A DNA stretch of 64,000 nt from Palsa-506 sp963755815 (GCA_963755815.1 CAVWLF010000001.1:168682-232681), one strand, 5' to 3'; positions 41,622-51,503 are shown, counted from the first letter of the stretch. Made by a program: numbers and translations. The notes: generated by a model from the sequence alone, not told the origin.

Positions 41622-42110
41622 ATGCCCGAGGTTGTTGTGCCACTGACGATCCGCGACCTGACGGCCGAGGATCTGCCGTCGTGCCCCTGGCTCGCGCCGG
41701 CCCCCTACCTCGCCAGCGTCGCTCAAGGCCTGGAATGCGCCCGCCGGGGCGATGCGGACTACCTCGCGGTCTGCCCGCCGTCCGGCCTGCCAGTGGCGCT
41801 CGGCGGCATCATCTACTCCCAGACTCCCGGTACCGGACGGCTGCGGCATCTGGAGGTGCACGCCGCGCTGCACTCGTGCGGGATCGGCACGCTTCTCATC
41901 CAGGCCGTCGAGCAGCGGATCCGCGCCCGCGGCCTGCACCGCGCCGAACTGAAGGTGGAGGAGTGCAACCCGCGGGCCCGCGCGCTCTATGAACGGCTCG
42001 GCTACGTCGCTTGCGACCGCGCGCCTGCCTCCTGGGACGTGCAATCCGCGGACGGATCCTTCAGCCGGTACGAAACCGTCTGCACGCTCATGCGCAAGGA
42101 ACTGCCATGA
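41622..42110 (+). CDS. GNAT N-acetyltransferase
   Basis: A 162-residue acetyltransferase. LTIRDLTAEDLPSCPWL is the usual opening, HLEVHAALHSCGIGTLLIQAVEQRIRARGL carries the acetyl-CoA loop (Cys-Gly-Ile-Gly, in place of the common R/Q-x-x-G-x-G), and NPRARALYERLGYVA is the classic motif B. GAGGTGG five bases before ATG 41622 decides the start. The substrate is unknown. Confidence 0.85.
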   Translation: MPEVVVPLTIRDLTAEDLPSCPWLAPAPYLASVAQGLECARRGDADYLAVCPPSGLPVALGGIIYSQTPGTGRLRHLEVHAALHSCGIGTLLIQAVEQRIRARGLHRAELKVEECNPRARALYERLGYVACDRAPASWDVQSADGSFSRYETVCTLMRKELP

Positions 42111-42223
42111 CCCTGCGGCCAGTAACGGCCGGCGGCCGGAGCCCAGCCGACTGCGAACCCGGCCAGCCGTAGCATGATTGCTCGTCGGCGCACCGCCGGC
42201 CGGGCGCGACGGGAGAGCGGACC

Positions 42224-43627
42224 ATGACCGGACCAGTAGCGGGTGGTGCCGCCGAATTCGAGGCCAGGCTCGCCTCGTTCGTGCGGGACAAGCGCCTGTA
42301 CGGGGCCGCCGCGGGCGTGGTGCACTTCGGCGAGCTGGCCTGGGCTGGCGGGGCCGGGTTCGCCGACATCACCGCGAAGCGCCCGTCGCAGCCGGACACG
42401 CTGTACCGGATCGCGTCCATCACCAAGACGTTCACCGGCACCGCGATCATGCAGCTGCGGGACGCCGGGAAGCTGGACCTGGACGACCCGGCCGTGGACT
42501 GGCTGCCCGAGCTCAGGGCCAGCGGCAGCCCGAAGACGATCGCGCGGGTCACGATCCGGCGGCTGCTCTCGCACGAGTCCGGGCTGACCGGCGATCCACC
42601 CGGCACGGACTGGACGCTGCCGGTCCCGGTTTACGAAGGCCGGGCCGAGCGCAGCCTGGCGCGGGCGGCCGAGATCTTCACCGCCGTCCCGCCCAGCACT
42701 CAGGCGAAGTACTCCAACCTGGGCTACCAGCTGCTCGGCGAGATCGTGCGCCGGGCCAGCGGGACAGACTATCCCGCCTACCTGCGGGCGCACGTGCTGA
42801 CGCCGCTCGGCCTGACGGCGACGGCATTCGAGCCGCTTGAGCCCGCGCTCGCCGCCCGCCGCGCGACTGGCTACGACGGCCGCGCGTTCAGCGACGAGCT
42901 CAGTGTCGCGGCGGCGGTGCCGCCGGTCTGGGCCGAGGGTGGCCTCTGGTCGGATGTCGGGGACCTGGCCCGGTGGCTCTCGTTCCAGCTGGGGCCGTAT
43001 GCGGACCAGCCGGCTGACTCGCCGGTGCTGGCCGCGGCCACGCTGCGGGAGATGCACAAGCCCCGGTACCTGGGTGACGACGGGTGGCAGGAGGCATACG
43101 GCATCTCCTGGTACGCCATCCGCAAGGACGACGTCACCTGGATCCAGCACTCCGGCGGCCTGAACGGCTTCATCACCAATGCGTGCTTCGACCGCGAGCA
43201 TGGTGTTGGCGCCATCGCGCTGCTGAACGGGGTCGCGGAGGCGCATGACCTGGCGATGGACCTGGCCGATATCGCCCGCCGGCTGGTGCAGGCCAGCCCG
43301 CCCGCCGTGCGGCTGCCCGCGCCGACCCCCGGGCAGTACAAGTCGCTGCTCGGCCTGTATGCCACGGCGGACATGACCATGCTGGTGCGGCTGGAGTGGC
43401 GGGACGGCAAGCTAGTCTTCGTCGAGCCGGGCAGTCCCGACGAGCTAACCGAGATCGAGCCCGCCGGAACTCCGGACACCTTCACCGCCGCCGCGGGCAA
43501 CCGCAACTCGGGCGAGACGGTGCGGTTCCGGCGGCTGGCCAGCGGCCGGGTGGAGTCGGTGTTCGTCGGCAGCGCCACCCTGCTGCGGCTGGACCCGGTA
43601 CCCGAGGACAGCGTCGTAGTCGGCTAG
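42224..43627 (+). CDS. Serine hydrolase of the beta-lactamase/class C family
   Basis: A 467-residue penicillin-binding-fold hydrolase. SITK (Ser65-Lys68) is the nucleophile motif, YSN at 163-165 the second, and HSGG at about 309 replaces the KTG box. These features point to esterase, D-aminopeptidase or carboxypeptidase-like activity rather than true beta-lactamase; the C-terminal 110 residues form a lipocalin-like beta domain (GLYATADMTMLVRLEWRDGKLVF) typical of this branch. No signal peptide is seen, so it is probably cytoplasmic. GGGAGAG precedes ATG 42224. Confidence 0.87.
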   Translation: MTGPVAGGAAEFEARLASFVRDKRLYGAAAGVVHFGELAWAGGAGFADITAKRPSQPDTLYRIASITKTFTGTAIMQLRDAGKLDLDDPAVDWLPELRASGSPKTIARVTIRRLLSHESGLTGDPPGTDWTLPVPVYEGRAERSLARAAEIFTAVPPSTQAKYSNLGYQLLGEIVRRASGTDYPAYLRAHVLTPLGLTATAFEPLEPALAARRATGYDGRAFSDELSVAAAVPPVWAEGGLWSDVGDLARWLSFQLGPYADQPADSPVLAAATLREMHKPRYLGDDGWQEAYGISWYAIRKDDVTWIQHSGGLNGFITNACFDREHGVGAIALLNGVAEAHDLAMDLADIARRLVQASPPAVRLPAPTPGQYKSLLGLYATADMTMLVRLEWRDGKLVFVEPGSPDELTEIEPAGTPDTFTAAAGNRNSGETVRFRRLASGRVESVFVGSATLLRLDPVPEDSVVVG

Positions 43628-43638
43628 GACGACGAGGG

Positions 43639-44520
43639 TCAATGACTTTCCCGGGCGAGGCGGTGCAGGACCGGGCGGACAGCGGCCCAGTCGGCCGCCA
43701 GATGGTCCAGCCGTGCTCTCTCGGGTGCGGCGGCGGGTAGTTCCCGGTGCGTGCGCACTTCACGCATGAGCACAGTCGCCGCAGACGTCCAGAAACCCGC
43801 GCGCACGGCCGGATCGGCACCGACCTCTGCCTCGATCCGGGTCCGGGCGCCGGGGATCGCGCCCAGCAGCACCCAGAGCAGAGCCAGGTCGCGGCCCGGG
43901 GGGTACTGGCCCGCGAACTCCCAGTCGATGAGCGTGGCGCGGCCGTCCTCGGTTACCAGGACATTGGCGGGCCGCGCGTCGCCGTGGGCAAACTCCCAGC
44001 GGCCCGCGGACCGGCGCAGCAGGACCCGCAGGGCGGCGGCATCGGCGGCGTCCAAGAGGCCTGCGGCACGGTAGCGAGCCAGGCGGCCGGCATAGTCGAG
44101 GGCCGGCTGGGCCAGGACGGCCGGCGGCGTCCAGGCCCGGACGCTGGCCATCGCGGCCAGCAGCGCGGCCGTCGCGGGCGGGGCCAGCACAGCCGGGTAA
44201 CGCCCGTCGGCGGCCGGGCGACCAGCCGCGCGGCCGGTGACGAGCACGCCTGCCGCGGTGCTGGCGGCATGCAGCGGAGGCACCGCGAAGGGCGGCGGGC
44301 CGGCGGTGAACGCCCGGTAGGCGGCGGCCTCACGGCCGAACTTCTCGCGCCAGAACGGAGCCTCGTCGGTCAGCACCTTGGCCACCACGGAGTGGCCTTG
44401 CCGCGTGCCGGTGAACAGTACGCTCTTGCCCGTGCGGTGCATAACCCCGGTAATCCTCAGGCCGGGGCACGCGGCCACCGCCCGGGCGGCCAGGTCCGCG
44501 GTTAGGGCCGACCGCGTCAT
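43639..44520 (-). CDS. Aminoglycoside-phosphotransferase-fold kinase
   Basis: A 293-residue kinase of the APH/choline-kinase fold. The catalytic motif is EFAHGDARPANVLV and the metal motif LIDWEFAGQYPPGRDLALLWVLL; the N-lobe Lys is in HSVVAKVL. Such genes are numerous in actinomycetes and mostly act on unknown small molecules, so resistance should not be assumed. ATG 44520 has GGAGGT six bases upstream. It converges with the serine hydrolase. Confidence 0.82.
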   Translation of the reverse strand: MTRSALTADLAARAVAACPGLRITGVMHRTGKSVLFTGTRQGHSVVAKVLTDEAPFWREKFGREAAAYRAFTAGPPPFAVPPLHAASTAAGVLVTGRAAGRPAADGRYPAVLAPPATAALLAAMASVRAWTPPAVLAQPALDYAGRLARYRAAGLLDAADAAALRVLLRRSAGRWEFAHGDARPANVLVTEDGRATLIDWEFAGQYPPGRDLALLWVLLGAIPGARTRIEAEVGADPAVRAGFWTSAATVLMREVRTHRELPAAAPERARLDHLAADWAAVRPVLHRLARESH

Positions 44521-44579
44521 GCTGGGACCTCCATACTGATCCGCTGATCCAGGGACCGGAGAGCGCCCGCGGGCGGTAG

Positions 44580-44738
44580 TCAGGGAACGAGTTGCTCGAC
44601 CGTGGCACCGACTGCTTCGTAGGTTGCGGTAGCCCGCTGGTCAAGACTGAGCAGCGCGGCTTGATGCTCGGCCGCAGTGAAAGCGATCAAGGTATCGTAG
44701 GCCGGGCCGCCGAGGATCTGCCGACAGCCTTCATCGGC
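44580..44738 (-). pseudogene. VapC (PIN-domain toxin), C-terminal remnant
   Basis: The last 52 codons of a PIN-domain ribonuclease remain: ILGGPAYDTLIAFTAAEHQAALLSLDQRA and TYEAVGATVEQLVP. In PIN proteins this is the last helix-strand unit with the Asp of LLSLDxRA. Just upstream, the antitoxin stop overlaps an ATG (ATGA), the normal vapC start, but that ATG is in a different frame from the remnant. About 80 codons, including the first acidic residues, are gone. The toxin must be inactive. Confidence 0.82.
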
Positions 44739-44976
44739 GGGTGCGCTCCAGCGTGTCCCGCACCATGTCGGCGGTCAGCACGGGCATGTCGGCGTCGGCG
44801 ACGGCAGCCACACCGTCGCCCTCATCCACCAGGCGCATCGGCGTCGTAACCGGCACGATCTCCAGCCGTCCGTCCCGTTCGGCTATCTCCAGCGGCTGAC
44901 CTGCCGTCAGCCCGAGAGCGTCCCGGAGCGCCTTGGGGATGACAACCCGGCCGGCAGAATCGATGGCAGTTCTCAT
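44731..44976 (-). CDS. AbrB/MazE-type antitoxin (VapB)
   Basis: An 81-residue swapped-hairpin DNA-binding protein: MRTAIDSAGRVVIPKALRDALGLTAGQPLEIAERDGRLEI is the AbrB fold, and the acidic C-terminal part would wrap the toxin. ATG 44976 is the natural start. It is normally cotranscribed with a PIN toxin directly downstream, and a deleted remnant of one is still there. With the toxin destroyed the antitoxin is an orphan, which may act only as a repressor. Confidence 0.85.
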   Translation of the reverse strand: MRTAIDSAGRVVIPKALRDALGLTAGQPLEIAERDGRLEIVPVTTPMRLVDEGDGVAAVADADMPVLTADMVRDTLERTRR

Positions 44977-45009
44977 GCCATTGATTTACCATCGCTGCGG
45001 CGCCCCCGC

Positions 45010-46179
45010 TCAGGCGTCCCTGGTCATCATCCGCCACGCGCCGAGGATCGACCAGCCCGCCAGCCAGGCGATGACGACGCAGACGGCCTGGGTGGCCGAC
45101 TCGGGCAGCAGTGTGTTGCCGGGTCCCCCGACGCCTCCGGTTACCCCCGGCAGCCCGGCGGCCACCGGCAGCCCGGAAGGCTCCAGGCGCGCCACGGCCA
45201 GCCCGACGACCGCGCGCTGCAGGTCCTGCAGATGGGGAATGGCCACCCCGATCAGGATCGGCATCAGGATTATCTGGAAGACGATGATCAGGATTACCGG
45301 GCCGGTTCGCTGCCCCATCAGCGAGGCGAGCCCGAGCCCGAGGATGAATCCGACGGTCGCATCGAGTTCGATCCACAGCCCGGCCTCGATCATGAGGGAG
45401 TTCGGCGGGTAGCGGAAAATGCTGGTGTAGCCGGAGTAGCCCTGCCTGGCAACCCTGACGGCCAGGGCTTCCACCGCGGCGGGCGCGGGCTGGCCGGGGG
45501 TGACGGCTGACTTCGACAGGCCAGGCACCCCGGCGCACGAGACATTCGCCGGAACTTGCCCGTTGTAGAGGGAGCAGATGACCGGCTCGGCGTGGCTGGC
45601 GGCCCAGTTCTCGAAGCCCGTGCGGGACAGGCCGGGAGGTATGTTCACGTTCGAGTCATCGATGAAGGCCGGTGCGGCGAAGACGCTGACCGCGCAGACG
45701 ATCGTGTAGCCGATCGCGACCATCGGCACGACAATCGCCAGCCCGGCGGGGATCCGGGCCAGGTAGAGCGCCAGCCGGGACCGGCCGGTCACCACTAGGT
45801 GCCGGAACATACCTTCGGTGAGGTCGCGCGATCCGGCCGTGCAGCCCACCGTGGCCGCCATGATGAAGCCGAAGGTGGGTATGAAGCCGGCGACCAGGAT
45901 CTTGAAGATCAGGTCGTTGCCGGCGGGCTGGTTGGCTCGCGGCGCGAACGCGTGCAGCAGCAGCCGGATGAGCATGAACAACGCCGGGAACCCGATGTTC
46001 AGCACGATGAGGGCGGTCATGAGGCCGTGCCGTTTTCGCAGCTCCATGACCTTGCTGGTGATCATGCCGGCAGGTGGGTACCGGGGATCCCCGGCGGTCG
46101 CGCGAGTGATCGGCGGGCGTAGTCTGGCCGGGCAGCGACTGGCTGGGCGCGGGCGGGCCGCTGGCGGCGTGATCGTCAT
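45010..46179 (-). CDS. ABC-2 type transporter permease
   Basis: A 389-residue permease with about six hydrophobic segments: residues 53-76, 92-112, 142-166, 281-300, 305-327 and 361-381. KVMELRKRHGLMTALIVLNIGFPALFMLIRLLLHAF is the usual opening of actinobacterial ABC-2 permeases that work with a separate ATPase. A large extracellular loop lies between segments 3 and 4. GAGAGG precedes ATG 46179 by eight bases. The frame is intact, but its ATPase partner upstream is frameshifted, so the transporter is probably dead. Confidence 0.85.
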   Translation of the reverse strand: MTITPPAARPRPASRCPARLRPPITRATAGDPRYPPAGMITSKVMELRKRHGLMTALIVLNIGFPALFMLIRLLLHAFAPRANQPAGNDLIFKILVAGFIPTFGFIMAATVGCTAGSRDLTEGMFRHLVVTGRSRLALYLARIPAGLAIVVPMVAIGYTIVCAVSVFAAPAFIDDSNVNIPPGLSRTGFENWAASHAEPVICSLYNGQVPANVSCAGVPGLSKSAVTPGQPAPAAVEALAVRVARQGYSGYTSIFRYPPNSLMIEAGLWIELDATVGFILGLGLASLMGQRTGPVILIIVFQIILMPILIGVAIPHLQDLQRAVVGLAVARLEPSGLPVAAGLPGVTGGVGGPGNTLLPESATQAVCVVIAWLAGWSILGAWRMMTRDA

Positions 46180-47133
<954 letters not shown>

Positions 47134-47275
47134 GAGATTCTCCAGACGGCGGCAGGAGGAAGCAGCAGCACGGATCCTTGGCGTTGCCGGGCTGACCTGC
47201 AAGTCTGCAAGACGCGAGGACGGCATGTCGTCGGCGCGGGGTTGCACATTTGCCACTCCGCCACGCTGTAACCCC

Positions 47276-47295
47276 GGGTGGAGGCGTATCCACCC
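47276..47295. promoter_or_regulatory. Inverted repeat in the divergent ABC/kinase promoter
   Basis: GGGTGGA (47276-47282) and TCCACCC (47289-47295) with a six-base spacer form a perfect 7+7 palindrome in the 230-base gap between the ATPase and kinase genes. It is a good candidate binding site for the NarL-type regulator encoded at 48545. Confidence 0.45.
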
Positions 47296-47363
47296 TGCGT
47301 TAGACCAGGCCGTGCAGCCTGGAACTGATGCCGCCGCGGCCAGCCCGCCGTAGGGTTCGTCAG

Positions 47364-48548
47364 ATGAGCACAGACCTCGCGGGCAGCCCGGCCCTGGCCA
47401 CGCTGCGCCGGGCGCGGGCCCAGCAGGAGGCAGCCCTCCGGTGGATGCGCCGCCTCGCTCCGCCCCTGTTCGTGGTGGTGTAGCGGTCACGTTCAGCAGC
47501 GGCCGGAACCCGGGGATCCCGGCCGTGACGTGGTCGCCGTTCTCGCGGTGGCGGGTTCACGCTGGGCGCGCTGGACGCGCTGACGGCCCGTTACCGGCGG
47601 GTGGCAGTCCGCATCGTGTTCGCCGTGGTGCTAGTGGCCAGTTCGGCACTGCTGATGGGACTGCAACCCGACGGACCGGGCCTGGCCGGGCTCCTGGCGG
47701 GCCTCGTGCTGCTCGCCCCGCGGGTGCCGGATCGCTTCCCGGTCGCGTTGTCCATCGTCGGCATCACCTGCCTGGCGGCGGTCGCGGTGGCCTTCAGCCA
47801 CACTCGCCGACCCTGGCGCTGCTAAGCGCCATCGCAATCGTGGGCTTCCCGGGCGTGACGTCTGCACGCTCGGGCAGGCTAACGACCAGGCCGAACGGCT
47901 CCTGATCGAGCTGGAGGGCACCCGGGCGGCGCAGGCACGGGCGGCCGGACTGGCCGAACGCCAGCGGCTGGCCAGGGAAATGCATGACGTGCTCGCCCAT
48001 TCCCTGTCCGGGCTCATGCTCCAGCTGGAAGGCGCCGGATGCTCGCGGCCGATGACCCCGGCGATCCCCGGCTGCCGGGAATCATCGAGCGGGCCCACCA
48101 CCTGGGCAAGTCCGGGCTCGACGAGGCCCGCCGGGCGATCGGGATGCAGCGCGACGACGAACTGCCCGGGCCCGAGCGCCTGGCCAGCCTGGCCGCGCAG
48201 TTCCAGCAGTTCAGCGGCGTCCCGTGCCAGTTCACGGTGTCCGGCCAGGAATACGAACTCCCGTCGCAGGCCCGGCTCGCGGTGTACCGGGTAACGCAAG
48301 AAGCCCTGACGAACATCACCAAGCACGCCTGTCCGGAACGGGTCGAGGTGCACCTCGGCTATGAGCCTCGCGGCACTCGCCTGACCGTCGAGGATTTCGC
48401 GCCGCACTCTGAACCGCCGCGGGCGGCCACCGACGGTCGCGGCTACGGCCTGACCGGGATGCGCGAGCGGGCCGAGTTGCTCGGCGGCGAACTCACCACG
48501 GCGACGACACGCGACGGCTTCCGGGTGGAGTTGCGGGTGCCGGCATGA
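47364..48548 (+). pseudogene. NarL-system sensor histidine kinase, multiply frameshifted
   Basis: The gene starts at ATG 47364 (MSTDLAGSPALATLRRARAQQ), but a TAG follows at 47481 and further frame changes are needed near 47515, 47553, 47808, 47865 and 48033. Read across frames, it encodes a membrane sensor (VRIVFAVVLVASSALLMGL, FPVALSIVGITCLAAVAVAF), the phospho-acceptor block RLAREMHDVLAHSLSGLMLQLEGA, and the HATPase tail (NITKHACPERVEVHLGYE, GYGLTGMRERAELLGG). Only the last part from 48039 remains open. The stop overlaps the regulator start, the normal operon layout. With six lesions it is a firm pseudogene. Confidence 0.85.
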
Positions 48549-49225
48549 GCCAGCCGATGCGTGTTCTCATCGCTGACGACCAGCGAGTGGTCCGTGAGGG
48601 ACTGGCGATGGTGCTGGGCCTGCTGCCTGATGTCGAGGTCGTGGGCTCCGCCGCTGATGGTGACGAGGCCGTCGCCCTAGCCGCTGAACTGCTCCCCGAC
48701 ATCGTTCTCATGGATCTGCGCATGCCCCGCTGCGATGGCGTCGAGGCCACCCGCCTGCTGGGTGAGCGCGTACCGGAGACCAAGGTCGTCATACTTACCA
48801 CCTACGCGGATGACCGTTCCGTGATAGACGCCCTGCGGGCTGGCGCCCGCGGCTACCTGACCAAAGACGCGGGCGGGGCGGAGATCCGCCACGCCCTCAG
48901 GCAAGTCCTCGATAACCATGCGGTCATAGACCCCGCCGTTCAGCATCACGTGGTCGACGCCATCGCTGCGCTATCGCCGGCCCAGGCCCGGCGATCGATC
49001 TCGCCTCTTCCCGCGGGCCTCACTCCCCGGGAAGCCGAGGTACTGTCCCTGATCGCCACCGGCATGTCGAACGGCGAGATCGCGGAGCACCTCGTCGTCA
49101 GCGAAGGCACCGTTAAGAGCCACATCAACCACCTGCTGGCCAAGATTGACGCACGCGACCGCGCCCAGGCGGTTGCCTTCGCCTACCAGCGCGGACTTGC
49201 CCTGCCGCGGGAACAGCCCGGCTGA
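48545..49225 (+). CDS. NarL/FixJ-family response regulator
   Basis: A 226-residue response regulator with an intact receiver (VLIADDQRVVREGL, phospho-acceptor Asp57 in IVLMDLRMPRCDGVEATRL, Lys in YLTKDAGG) and LuxR helix-turn-helix (GLTPREAEVLSLIATGMSNGEIAEHLVVSEGTVKSHINHLLAKI). ATG 48545 overlaps the kinase stop. Because the adjacent kinase is broken, it has no local phospho-donor; it may use another kinase, acetyl phosphate, or be on its way to loss. The GGGTGGA palindrome at 47276 is a likely site. Confidence 0.9.
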   Translation: MSQPMRVLIADDQRVVREGLAMVLGLLPDVEVVGSAADGDEAVALAAELLPDIVLMDLRMPRCDGVEATRLLGERVPETKVVILTTYADDRSVIDALRAGARGYLTKDAGGAEIRHALRQVLDNHAVIDPAVQHHVVDAIAALSPAQARRSISPLPAGLTPREAEVLSLIATGMSNGEIAEHLVVSEGTVKSHINHLLAKIDARDRAQAVAFAYQRGLALPREQPG

Positions 49226-49352
49226 GTGTCCCGGCCGGGCTAACTTGATGATCAATCTGCTCAGGATTACGCGGCGGAGCCGGGTTGCTACTGCGTCCGC
49301 AGCGTTGCCGGGCGGGAGCTATCGGCCATTACCAGAGCCTTCGCCTGGTCAG

Positions 49353-49460
49353 CGCCTTATTCCTGAGTTTCCCCACGCTTCCCGCGTGGCTCCAGTAGGT
49401 TTCCCCAGGACAGGCGTTCCCCGTGCCACCTGACGCCGAGTGGCGTCAGCTCGCCGGGCG
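49353..49460 (+). ncRNA. Possible ydaO/yuaA (c-di-AMP) riboswitch
   Basis: The leader of the Rpf-like gene has a 5' block CGCCTTATTCCTGAG (from 49353) and a 3' block GGCGTCAGCTCGCCGGGCG (to 49460). These resemble the ends of the ydaO class (GC-x-x-AAT-x-CTGA and CGTCAGCTAACC ... GGCG), and CGCC can pair with GGCG to close the element. Hairpins at 49373-49389 (CCACGC/GCGTGG) and 49430-49449 (CTGACGCC/GGCGTCAG) lie inside. The internal GGGG-ACC blocks are not clear, so this stays tentative. Wall-hydrolase genes are the known targets in actinomycetes. Confidence 0.35.
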
Positions 49461-49476
49461 AACGCGAAGGTTCGCG
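49458..49476 (+). promoter_or_regulatory. Alternative hairpins at the ribosome site
   Basis: GCGAAC (49458-49463) can pair with GTTCGC (49470-49475), or CGCGAA (49463-49468) with TTCGCG (49471-49476). The two pairings exclude each other and end a few bases before AGGAGG (49480-49485), so they could tune translation of the Rpf-like gene. Confidence 0.35.
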
Positions 49477-49488
49477 GTCAGGAGGGTG

Positions 49489-50127
49489 ATGCCCGCAGCA
49501 TCCCGTCATGCCAAGCCCAAGGCGCCGGTCAACAAGCTGAGGGCGGTCGTAGCGGCCGTAGCAACGCTTGGAGGCGTGGCTGCGGCTTTCGTATTCCTGC
49601 ATGGCGGATCCGCGACGGCCGCGCCCTCCCGTCACCCGGTTGGGGTGACGAGTGCCGGGTCAGGCCTCGCCGACAACCAGGTGACGGCCACTGTTCACCA
49701 TGCCGTCGCCTCGGTGGAGACCCGCACGGCCCAGCGCGCTAGCACCATCGCCCGGCAGAAGCACCGCGCGGCGCTCGCCGCCGCGCGGCAGAAGGCGGCC
49801 CAGCGGGCGGCGGCGCAGCCGACGCCGACCGCCACCCCGGCCCCGACGCCGACCGCCACCCCGGCCCCGCCGCCATCCACCGGCGGCGGTAATGCCGCCA
49901 GCTCAGCGCTCGGGGTCTGCATCCGCAACGCGGAAGAGGGCGGCAGCTACGCCTGGGGACCCGGTAACGGCGGCGGGGCGTACCAGTTCCTGCTCGGCAC
50001 CTGGGAACACTATGGCGGCGCGGCCAGCGCATACGGCTCCGCCGGTCCCGCTTACCAGGATCAGATCTTCGACAACGCCATCGCCGCAGGTGGCGCGTCG
50101 AACTGGACGGACTACGACGGGTGCTGA
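49489..50127 (+). CDS. Secreted transglycosylase-like protein (Rpf-related)
   Basis: A 212-residue exported protein. A basic N-terminus and a hydrophobic segment (VVAAVATLGGVAAAFVFLHG, about 20-39) end in ATAAP. The middle has alanine/lysine-rich helices and a PTPTATPAP wall-spanning linker. The C-terminal 70 residues (CIRNAEEGGSYAWGPGNGGGAYQFLLGTWEHYGG ... YDGC) are the lysozyme-like fold of resuscitation-promoting factors, with the probable catalytic Glu in EEGGSY (149/150) and a Cys pair. Such enzymes open peptidoglycan during regrowth. AGGAGG precedes ATG 49489, and the 263-base leader may hold a c-di-AMP riboswitch. Confidence 0.82.
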   Translation: MPAASRHAKPKAPVNKLRAVVAAVATLGGVAAAFVFLHGGSATAAPSRHPVGVTSAGSGLADNQVTATVHHAVASVETRTAQRASTIARQKHRAALAAARQKAAQRAAAQPTPTATPAPTPTATPAPPPSTGGGNAASSALGVCIRNAEEGGSYAWGPGNGGGAYQFLLGTWEHYGGAASAYGSAGPAYQDQIFDNAIAAGGASNWTDYDGC

Positions 50128-50140
50128 CCGAACCCGCAGC

Positions 50141-51419
50141 TCACCGCGGCTCGGGTAGGGCGGCGCGGCGCCCGCGCTGGGCGGCTAGCGCGGTAAGGCC
50201 GAGGGCGACGACGCCGAGGCTGTAGGCCACTGCGGTGGCGTGCAGGCCGACCGCCGTGCTGGCGAAGCCGGCCGCGACCGCGGGCAGGCTGAAGGCCAGG
50301 TAGGCGAGCACGTAAGCGACCGCGAACAGCTCGCCGCGCTCGGCTGGCGCGGCCAGCCGCGCCAGCGTCCCGAAGCAGGCGAGCACGGATGCGCCGAAGC
50401 CGACGCCGGCGATGGCCGTCCCGGCGCGCGGCCAGTACCACGGCATGGAGCTGCACGCCAGCCAGCGTCAGCGCCGTCCCGGTGGTGAGCAGGACGGCAC
50501 CGGTGCGCAGGACCCGGTCAGCTGGCCAGGCCCGGACCGCGAACGCGGTCATGGCGCCGGTCCCGCACAGGAGCGTGACGACCAGCCCGCCGATGAGGTG
50601 GCTGCCCAGGCCGAAGATGCTGACCGCGACCGAGGGCCCGAGGGAGAGGTAGAGCCCGCCGAGCGCCCAGCTGGCCACGAGTATCGGGACCAGCGCATAG
50701 GCCTCGGGGCGGAGGCGGGCGGGGACGCCGAGCCGGGGGGCCAGCGAGGCCAGGCCGCCCGGGCGGCGGGCCGAGGTCTCGGGCACGGCGGCCACGATGA
50801 GGCAGGCCAGCACCATCCCGCCGAGCAGCAGCGCGTAGACGAGGTGCGTGGGCGCGGGCGCGAACTGCACGAGCGCACCGCAGCCAAGCGCTCCCAGCGC
50901 CAGCCCGCTGGTCGGCGCGACGCCGTTGACGACCCCGGCCCGGCCGGGCGAGTGCGGCGGGTTCAGGTCGGCCACGGTGGCCGCGAGCGTGGTCAGGGCG
51001 GCGCCGGTCGCGACGCCTTGCACGAGGCGGGCCAGGAGCAGGAGCGTGACGTCGCCCGCGGTGATGAACAGCACGAGCGCCACGGCTTCCAGCGCGATCG
51101 CCGCGGCCAGCACGGGGCGGCGGCCGACATGATCGGACAGCGCCCCCAGCACCAGCAGCGACAAGATCAGGCCGAAGACGTAGACGGCAAATACCACCGT
51201 GAGCGTCGTGGCGGAGAAACCCCACTCCTGCTGGTAGACGACGTACAGCGGCGACGGCGCGCTCGATGCGGCGGCGAACAGCACGAAGATCGCGGTGACC
51301 GCGACGAAGGCGGCCGGGTGCGAGAGGCGCCGGGGCCGGGTGCGCGGGCCGGTTGGCCGGCCGGGCCCGGTCGCCTTCGGGGAGCGGAGGCCGATGTCGA
51401 TCTGCTGAACGGGGGGCAT
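50141..51419 (-). pseudogene. MFS transporter, frameshifted
   Basis: From ATG 51419 an MFS transporter is read in frame to about residue 330: LSHPAAFVAVTAIFVLFAAASSAPSPLYVVYQ opens helix 1, LSDHVGRRPVL is the signature loop, and ten or so helices follow. At about 50418-50445 the frame is lost; the next frame continues as GTAIAGVGFGASVLACFGTLARLAAPAERGELFAVAYVLAYLAFSLPAVAAG and ends at 50141. One base change would restore it, so a sequence error is possible. GGAG precedes the start. A TetR regulator with a palindromic operator is divergent, the normal layout for a drug-efflux pair. Confidence 0.8.
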
Positions 51420-51452
51420 TCCTACTCCGGATCCGAGGTGATCGAACAGAAG

Positions 51453-51489
51453 GGTCTGTCTGTGCTGTCGACACTAGACAGACCTGTCT
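51453..51489. promoter_or_regulatory. TetR operator region
   Basis: AGACAG-AC-CTGTCT (51476-51489) is a perfect palindrome between the divergent TetR and MFS starts. GGTCTGTC (51453-51460) and GACAGACC (51477-51484) form a second, wider inverted repeat sharing the right arm. TATTGT (51492-51497), six bases before ATG 51504, is the likely -10, so repressor binding would block both promoters. Confidence 0.65.
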
Positions 51490-51503
51490 GTTATTGTCAA
51501 GCC

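Noticed and set aside
42224..43627. Beta-lactamase resistance gene
   Set aside because: HSGG in place of KTG, no signal peptide and a lipocalin-like tail point to an esterase or peptidase-like hydrolase.
45656..46179. Long extension of the ATPase frame inside the permease gene
   Set aside because: Residues after the ATPase C-terminus lose all family character; the permease frame is the real one, and the overrun is a consequence of the ATPase lesions.
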